Origin: Pseudomonas viridiflava
GTDB lineage: Bacteria > Pseudomonadota > Gammaproteobacteria > Pseudomonadales > Pseudomonadaceae
Reading direction: 5' to 3'
DNA length: 64,000 nucleotides
Assembly: GCF_900601905.1 (NCBI RefSeq)
Contig: NZ_UWFA01000421.1
Coordinates: 51,433-115,432 of the forward strand
This document shows positions 59,993 through 64,000 of this stretch, in pieces (position 1 is the first letter of the stretch; each line of letters starts with the position of its first letter). A program made the translations under genes and the position numbers. The notes under the pieces are model-generated. The model did not search any database and had not been told where the DNA came from. It was given only the letters and a program-made list of their open reading frames with translations.

Positions 59993-60526
59993 TTAGACCT
60001 TTTCGACCTGACTGAACTCTAGCTCCACCGGAGTGGAGCGACCGAAAATGAGCACCGCGACCTGGATCCGGCTCTTTTCGTAGTTAACTTCTTCAACTGT
60101 GCCGTTAAAATCAGCAAACGGACCATCAGTAACACGAACAACCTCACCCGGCTCGAACAGAGTCTTGGGTTTCGGCTTGTCGCTACCGTCCGCTACGCGA
60201 CGAAGGATCGCATCAGCTTCTTTATCAGTAATAGGCGCAGGTTTATCAGCAGTACCGCCAATAAAGCCCATGACGCGAGGAGTATCCTTGACCAAGTGCC
60301 AGGTACCTTCGTTCATGTCCATCTGAACCAGCACATAGCCAGGAAAGAATTTGCGCTCACTTTTGCGCTTCTGGCCGTTACGCATTTCCACTACTTCTTC
60401 AGTAGGGACCAGAATCTCGCCGAAGCCATCTTCCATGCCAGCCAGCTTCACACGCTCGATCAACGAGCGCATTACATGCTTTTCGTAACCCGAATAAGCA
60501 TGCACTACGTACCAACGCTTAGCCAC
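59993..60526 (-). CDS. nusG: Transcription elongation/antitermination factor NusG
   Basis: NusG (177 aa) links RNA polymerase with Rho or the ribosome. The NGN domain begins AKRWYVVHAYSGYEKHV and the C-terminal KOW domain is GEVVRVTDGPFADFNGTVEE. The start codon is GTG. It follows secE by nine bases. Confidence 0.98.
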   Translation of the reverse strand: MAKRWYVVHAYSGYEKHVMRSLIERVKLAGMEDGFGEILVPTEEVVEMRNGQKRKSERKFFPGYVLVQMDMNEGTWHLVKDTPRVMGFIGGTADKPAPITDKEADAILRRVADGSDKPKPKTLFEPGEVVRVTDGPFADFNGTVEEVNYEKSRIQVAVLIFGRSTPVELEFSQVEKV

Positions 60527-60535
60527 GGGACACCC

Positions 60536-60904
60536 TTAGCCAACAATCAAGGAAACAAGCCAGCCGAGCAGGGAATCAAGCCCCCACAGCAGCAACGCCA
60601 TAACCAGCACAACAGCGACAACAATCAGCGTGGTCTGCGTGGTTTCTTGGCGAGTCGGCCAAACGACTTTACGAATTTCGGCTCGCGCTTCCTTGGCCAG
60701 AACAAAGAAAGCCTTGCCTCTACCAGTCTGCAAACCCACAAATGCAGCGACGCCGGCCAGCAAAAGCAGTACCAGCACGCGATACAGGATGGGTTGAGCT
60801 GAGTAGTATTGATTACCGACTACACCGACCACTACCAGAGCGACAACAACCAGCCACTTGAGCAGATCGAAGCGAGATTCTTGGGCTTCTGCCTTGAGAG
60901 TCAT
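60536..60904 (-). CDS. secE: Preprotein translocase subunit SecE
   Basis: SecE (122 aa) clamps SecY in the translocon. It is the longer gammaproteobacterial form with three hydrophobic segments (about 15-36, 43-61 and 90-120) and the conserved amphipathic helix ARAEIRKVVWPTRQETTQT before the last one. It lies between tRNA-Trp and nusG. Confidence 0.97.
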   Translation of the reverse strand: MTLKAEAQESRFDLLKWLVVVALVVVGVVGNQYYSAQPILYRVLVLLLLAGVAAFVGLQTGRGKAFFVLAKEARAEIRKVVWPTRQETTQTTLIVVAVVLVMALLLWGLDSLLGWLVSLIVG

Positions 60905-60950
60905 CTACGGTAATCCTGTGAAAAGAAAGCCAGATACAAACTATTGAATC

Positions 60951-61026
60951 TGGCAGGTCAGGAGGGAATCGAACCCCCAACCTACGGTTTTGGAGACCGT
61001 CGCTCTGCCAATTGAGCTACTGACCT
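60951..61026 (-). tRNA. tRNA-Trp (CCA)
   Basis: A 76-base cloverleaf, 5' AGGTCAGTAGCTCAATTGGC, anticodon CCA at 60991-60993, TGGGGGTTCGATTCCC T-arm and an encoded 3' CCA. It is transcribed ahead of secE, probably in one transcript. Confidence 0.98.
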
Positions 61027-61047
61027 AAAAGCAAAATCAGGCCGACC

Positions 61048-61076
61048 AATATGCCAGCCTAACAAGAGTTTTTCAA
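61048..61076 (-). promoter_or_regulatory. Promoter of tRNA-Trp-secE-nusG
   Basis: Minus strand TTGAAA, a 17-base spacer and CATATT, ending about 22 bases before the tRNA-Trp gene. Confidence 0.6.
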
Positions 61077-61146
61077 GCGGCATCAGCACATTGCTGATCC
61101 TGCTCCCGGCATACCAGGGCAAAAGACACCTGAGCCGCCGGTAAAA

Positions 61147-61175
61147 CAAAGGCAGATATTTGCATATCTGCCTTT
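61147..61175 (-). terminator. Terminator of the tRNA Tyr-Gly-Thr operon
   Basis: AAAGGCAGATAT and ATATCTGCCTTT form a perfect 12-base stem over a four-base loop, followed on the minus strand by TTTGTTTT, shortly after tRNA-Thr. Confidence 0.82.
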
Positions 61176-61179
61176 ATAA

Positions 61180-61255
61180 TGGAGCTCTTGAGCGGATTCG
61201 AACCGCTGACCTCACCCTTACCAAGGGTGTGCTCTACCAACTGAGCTACAAGAGC
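61180..61255 (-). tRNA. tRNA-Thr (GGT)
   Basis: 76 bases, 5' GCTCTTGTAGCTCAGTTGGT, anticodon GGT at 61220-61222, encoded CCA end. Confidence 0.98.
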
Positions 61256-61280
61256 GAAACTGCTACATTCACAGCAAATC

Positions 61281-61354
<74 letters not shown>

Positions 61355-61380
61355 ACAATTTGCTGCAATTGCTCAAAATA

Positions 61381-61465
61381 TGGTGGAGGGAGAAGGATTC
61401 GAACCTTCGAAGTCGTAGACGTCAGATTTACAGTCTGATCCCTTTGGCCGCTCGGGAACCCCTCC
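61381..61465 (-). tRNA. tRNA-Tyr (GTA)
   Basis: 85 bases with a long variable arm, 5' GGAGGGGTTCCCGAGCGGCC, anticodon GTA at 61429-61431, encoded CCA end. First tRNA of the Tyr-Gly-Thr operon. Confidence 0.98.
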
Positions 61466-61478
61466 TGAACGATGCAGC

Positions 61479-61507
61479 ATTCTCAACTCATGCTACCCTT
61501 CTGTCAA
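61479..61507 (-). promoter_or_regulatory. Promoter of the tRNA Tyr-Gly-Thr operon
   Basis: Minus strand TTGACA, an exact 17-base spacer and GAGAAT, then a G/C-containing discriminator (GCTGC), seven or so bases before tRNA-Tyr. The discriminator is of the kind seen in stringently controlled stable RNA promoters. Confidence 0.7.
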
Positions 61508-61608
61508 CCTTTTTCTCATTAAAAACCTGAGGTTACAAACGTTGACTCTTGCTTCGCTGCAACTTGTAACCAACCAACCACTGCGAAGCGGGCGCCATTC
61601 TATTCAAA

Positions 61609-62034
61609 CTACCCAGAGGTTGCAATGCCCGAGCACAACATTATTTTGTTTTTTAGCTCCGGGAAGTCCTGGACCAAACTATCCACCAGATTTTCACCCA
61701 CCAACCTGCGGCTAGCTGGCTCTACCTTCAACCAATAGGCCGTTCCACCCTGCTGCACGGCTTTGATTTCCGATTGAATATCAAGACTCGTCAAGCGTTG
61801 CGCCACTACCAGAGCATCGTTTTCTTGCACAAACCCTCCAAGGTAGAGGCACTTCTCATCAGCCTCCGGCCGCCGAGCAGCTGAATCAGACTCTGTAAGC
61901 AACTGGATGTTTTGCTGCTCGGCCTTATGAAGAGACAGAGGCAAGACCTCTTTCGCTCGCAACGGAGCTTCCTGCTGATGCCAAACATAGTAAAAGCCAT
62001 TAAGCATCAACAATAAAAGTAACAACCACCTCAT
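61609..62034 (-). CDS. Small membrane-anchored SPOR-like protein
   Basis: A 141-aa protein. It has one N-terminal membrane helix (RWLLLLLLMLNGFYYVW), a polar linker and a C-terminal domain from CLYLGGF (62-68) to IMLCSG (131-136). This pattern resembles SPOR domains, which bind glycan strands stripped of stem peptides at division sites, and Cys62/Cys134 could pair. Function not assigned with certainty. I used the ATG at 62034, preceded by GAGG; the longer reading overlaps coaX. It is seven bases after coaX in the same direction. Confidence 0.75.
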   Translation of the reverse strand: MRWLLLLLLMLNGFYYVWHQQEAPLRAKEVLPLSLHKAEQQNIQLLTESDSAARRPEADEKCLYLGGFVQENDALVVAQRLTSLDIQSEIKAVQQGGTAYWLKVEPASRRLVGENLVDSLVQDFPELKNKIMLCSGIATSG

Positions 62035-62041
62035 AAAAACC

Positions 62042-62791
62042 TCAAGGCAACGGGCAAGCCAGGGCGAGACCGACAAAAACCAAATCAGGCACAAATTTCG
62101 AACCCGCGACGCGCCCCCTCACAAGATCAGCATCTCCCCCGGTCACGAACACAAGAAAGTCATCCCCCCAATGCTGCCGGGCGATCTCGACTTGCGTTGC
62201 GGCAAATCCCTGGATCATCAACGCGCATCCGCGCTCCACTGCCTCGGCCGTTGACCGCCCCGGCAAAAAGCTTGAATGTGCCTGCTCAGCGGCAGCATCG
62301 TCGTAACGTATGCGCCTGGTGTGGGTTTTCAATTGATTGCGCATCAGGGGCAGGCCTGGACAAATAAAGCCACCAAGATGCTGGCCGTCTGAGCCTACAA
62401 AGTCAGACGTGACTGCTGTACCCAGATCAAGCACAACACAAGCTTTACCTGCGACATGGTAGGCACCTACCAATGCAAGCCAGCGATCCATACCCAACCG
62501 CTCATATTCTTCATAGCCATTGGAAACACCAGCCAATAGCAGCGACGGCGTCGCGCTTACTGTCTGCACTCCAAATCGCCGAGAGATTGCGGATGTCAAT
62601 TTGAGGGTTTCTTCGGCGTTACGGACGCTTACAAGACGGCTGTAGGCCAGCTTTAGGCCACTGATACTCGCTATCGCATCCAGCAAGGCCTTATCTGAAT
62701 CAACCACTCCCCCCGAGACTAACTCAGATGAGCCTCGATCAATGACCCGCCATTTTATGAAACTGTTACCGCAGTCGAGCTCAAGTATCAT
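62042..62791 (-). CDS. coaX: Type III pantothenate kinase
   Basis: CoaX (249 aa) phosphorylates pantothenate, the first step of coenzyme A synthesis, and is the feedback-resistant type used by Pseudomonas. The actin-like fold motifs are LELDCGNSFIKWR at the start, GMDRWLALVGA (about 99-109), VLDLGTAVTSDFV and GGFICPGLPLM. It overlaps birA by 11 bases. Confidence 0.95.
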   Translation of the reverse strand: MILELDCGNSFIKWRVIDRGSSELVSGGVVDSDKALLDAIASISGLKLAYSRLVSVRNAEETLKLTSAISRRFGVQTVSATPSLLLAGVSNGYEEYERLGMDRWLALVGAYHVAGKACVVLDLGTAVTSDFVGSDGQHLGGFICPGLPLMRNQLKTHTRRIRYDDAAAEQAHSSFLPGRSTAEAVERGCALMIQGFAATQVEIARQHWGDDFLVFVTGGDADLVRGRVAGSKFVPDLVFVGLALACPLP

Positions 62792-63731
62792 CCCGTAACC
62801 TCAAGCTAAGCTCGCCACCGCTAAACACCTTTTCGTCACTCCCTACGCGAAGTCTGAGGGCGCCTTGGGAGTCAATACCCAGAACAGTGCCATCCACGAC
62901 CTCCGAGCCGGCTATCAAGCTCACTGCACAACCTTGCCATAGGTGGTTGCGCTCCCACTCCGCCCTTAGCGCCTCGAAGCCCTGCCCCTGGTGTACAGCC
63001 AGATACGCATTGATATTTACGCTTAGCTCGGCCGCAAGACGACTTCTATCCATCAATAGTCCCGTTTCAAGCCTGACGGATGTCCAAAGCTGGTCTACGT
63101 GATCGGTTGCACGCATATTCACATTGATGCCCACACCAATGATGACATGACACACATCTGCTGGATCGCCGACCAACTCCAATAATATGCCCGCGACCTT
63201 TTGACGGCCGACAAGCACATCGTTGGGCCATTTCAGTCCCGCGCCATGTACGCCAGCGCTACGCAGGGTCTTCAATACAGCAAGCCCAATCACCAGGCTC
63301 AGCCCTTCGATCTGGCGCATCCCACCCTCTATTCGCAGGGCCAGGCTGTAGTAAAGATTTTCACCAAACGGGCTAACCCACTTGCGGCCGCGCCGCCCAC
63401 GACCGGCAGTTTGACGTTCAGCCATGACAACTAAAGGAGTTGGCCGCTGCTCAGCTACAAGCTTCAGGGCCGCGGCGTTGGTCGAATCTATGGATTCGAA
63501 TATGAACACCGGCCAACCGTGGCTATTAACATCGTCTTCCGAGCGCAACAGCGCCAGAGGACTGCTTAACTGGTAGCCTTTTCCACGGACTTTGTGGATC
63601 TCAATCCCGAGCTCGGACTCCAACAGCTGCAGCTGTTTCCATACGGCAGTACGACTCACACCCAAAGCCTCGCCCAAGGCTTCGCCAGAGTGGAATTTCC
63701 CATCCCCTAGTAGCTTCAACAATGTCAGCAT
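62781..63731 (-). CDS. birA: Biotin-protein ligase / biotin operon repressor
   Basis: BirA (316 aa). The N-terminal winged helix (LLKLLGDGKFHSGEALGEAL, about 3-65) gives DNA-binding repressor capacity. The ligase domain has the GRGRRGRKW biotinyl-AMP loop and KWPNDVLVG. The C-terminal SH3-like domain is complete. It loads biotin on acetyl-CoA carboxylase and related carboxylases. First gene of birA-coaX-SPOR, downstream of the rRNA operon terminator. Confidence 0.95.
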   Translation of the reverse strand: MLTLLKLLGDGKFHSGEALGEALGVSRTAVWKQLQLLESELGIEIHKVRGKGYQLSSPLALLRSEDDVNSHGWPVFIFESIDSTNAAALKLVAEQRPTPLVVMAERQTAGRGRRGRKWVSPFGENLYYSLALRIEGGMRQIEGLSLVIGLAVLKTLRSAGVHGAGLKWPNDVLVGRQKVAGILLELVGDPADVCHVIIGVGINVNMRATDHVDQLWTSVRLETGLLMDRSRLAAELSVNINAYLAVHQGQGFEALRAEWERNHLWQGCAVSLIAGSEVVDGTVLGIDSQGALRLRVGSDEKVFSGGELSLRLRDDT

Positions 63732-63878
63732 TCATTAAGCGCCCGGGCAATATGGCTCGCATCATAGCCATGCCGATTGGAGATGCATAGAAACAGATTG
63801 ATGTATGGGCAGGGCATAGCATCTCCCTTGAACACAGCGTACAACGACATCGATTGAAGTTTTTCAAGCACACAAACA

Positions 63879-63910
63879 AAACCCCTGAACGCGTCAGCGA
63901 TCAGGGGTTC
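63879..63910 (-). terminator. Terminator of the rRNA operon
   Basis: Minus strand AACCCCTGA...TTCAGGGGTT followed by TTGTTTGTG, about ten bases after the 5S rRNA 3' end. Confidence 0.88.
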
Positions 63911-63919
63911 TGGAATTTA

Positions 63920-64000
63920 ATCTTGACGATGACCTACTCTCACATGGGGAAACCCCACACTACCATCGGCGATGCATCGTTTCACTGCTGAGTTCGGGAT
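63920..64000 (-). rRNA. rrf: 5S ribosomal RNA, 3' part
   Basis: The last 81 bases or so of 5S rRNA, read on the minus strand from ATCCCGAACTCAG to GAGAGTAGGTCATCGTCAAG. The sequence GATGGTAGTGTGGGGTTTCCCC is the conserved 3' arm. The 5' part and the rest of the rRNA operon lie to the right of the window; the 3' end is placed to within a few bases. Confidence 0.95.

Noticed and set aside
63601..63879. Minus-strand 92-codon frame upstream of birA
   Set aside because: It overlaps the birA start in another frame, has no conserved features and ends inside the winged-helix coding sequence.

Overview
The window is chromosomal DNA from a Pseudomonas, most likely of the fluorescens/syringae lineage. 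The evidence is the protein sequences, the gene order and the short REP-type palindromes between genes. The gene order matches, in blocks, what I recall of P. aeruginosa PAO1: nrdR-ribD-ribE-ribB-ribH-nusB-thiL; the zinc block with oprG and two sugar-nucleotide genes; ssb-MFS-uvrA-bfr-katA; then the complete ribosomal protein superoperon through rpoBC, secE, tRNAs, coaX and birA to an rRNA operon. I see no insertion sequence, prophage, integron or CRISPR array, and no gene-free stretch over 300 bases.

Layout. Bases 1-4873 (minus strand) hold a tightly coupled riboflavin operon (nrdR, ribD, ribE, a ribB fused to a degenerate ribA domain, ribH, nusB, start of thiL). Bases 5075-7500 hold a YbaY-type lipoprotein, a lysine-methyltransferase-like protein, a thioredoxin-TPR chaperedoxin and a small unknown protein. 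Bases 7640-10855 form a zinc operon behind a Zur-like operator: a His-rich periplasmic protein, an ABC ATPase, an FtsX-type permease and a DUF3299 protein. An OprG/OmpW porin follows behind an Anr/FNR-like box, then two sugar-nucleotide dehydratase-fold genes, a long Lhr helicase, an MscS-type channel and a YdeP-type molybdopterin oxidoreductase.

Bases 23313-30444 hold genome maintenance and oxidative stress genes: ssb with an MFS transporter, uvrA, a ferritin and catalase. Bases 30683-60904, all on the minus strand, encode in transcription order secE-nusG, rplK-rplA-rplJ-rplL-rpoB-rpoC, rpsL-rpsG-fusA-tuf, the S10 and spc clusters, secY-rpmJ, and the alpha cluster ending at rplQ. Bases 60951-61465 carry tRNA-Trp, -Thr, -Gly and -Tyr. 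After these come a small SPOR-like gene, coaX, birA and the 3' end of a 5S rRNA gene, so an rRNA operon lies to the right.

Most of the window is core translation and transcription machinery. The most informative non-coding signals are compact terminator/promoter junctions inside the ribosomal cluster: upstream of rpsJ, between rpmJ and rpsM, and between rpsN and rpsH. Others are an rplL-rpoB attenuator, an L10 leader, the Zur-type operator with an intra-operon terminator in the zinc locus, and the Anr-type box of oprG. I found no convincing wholly new system; the zinc block and the catalytically degenerate reductase partner are the closest to under-described biology.
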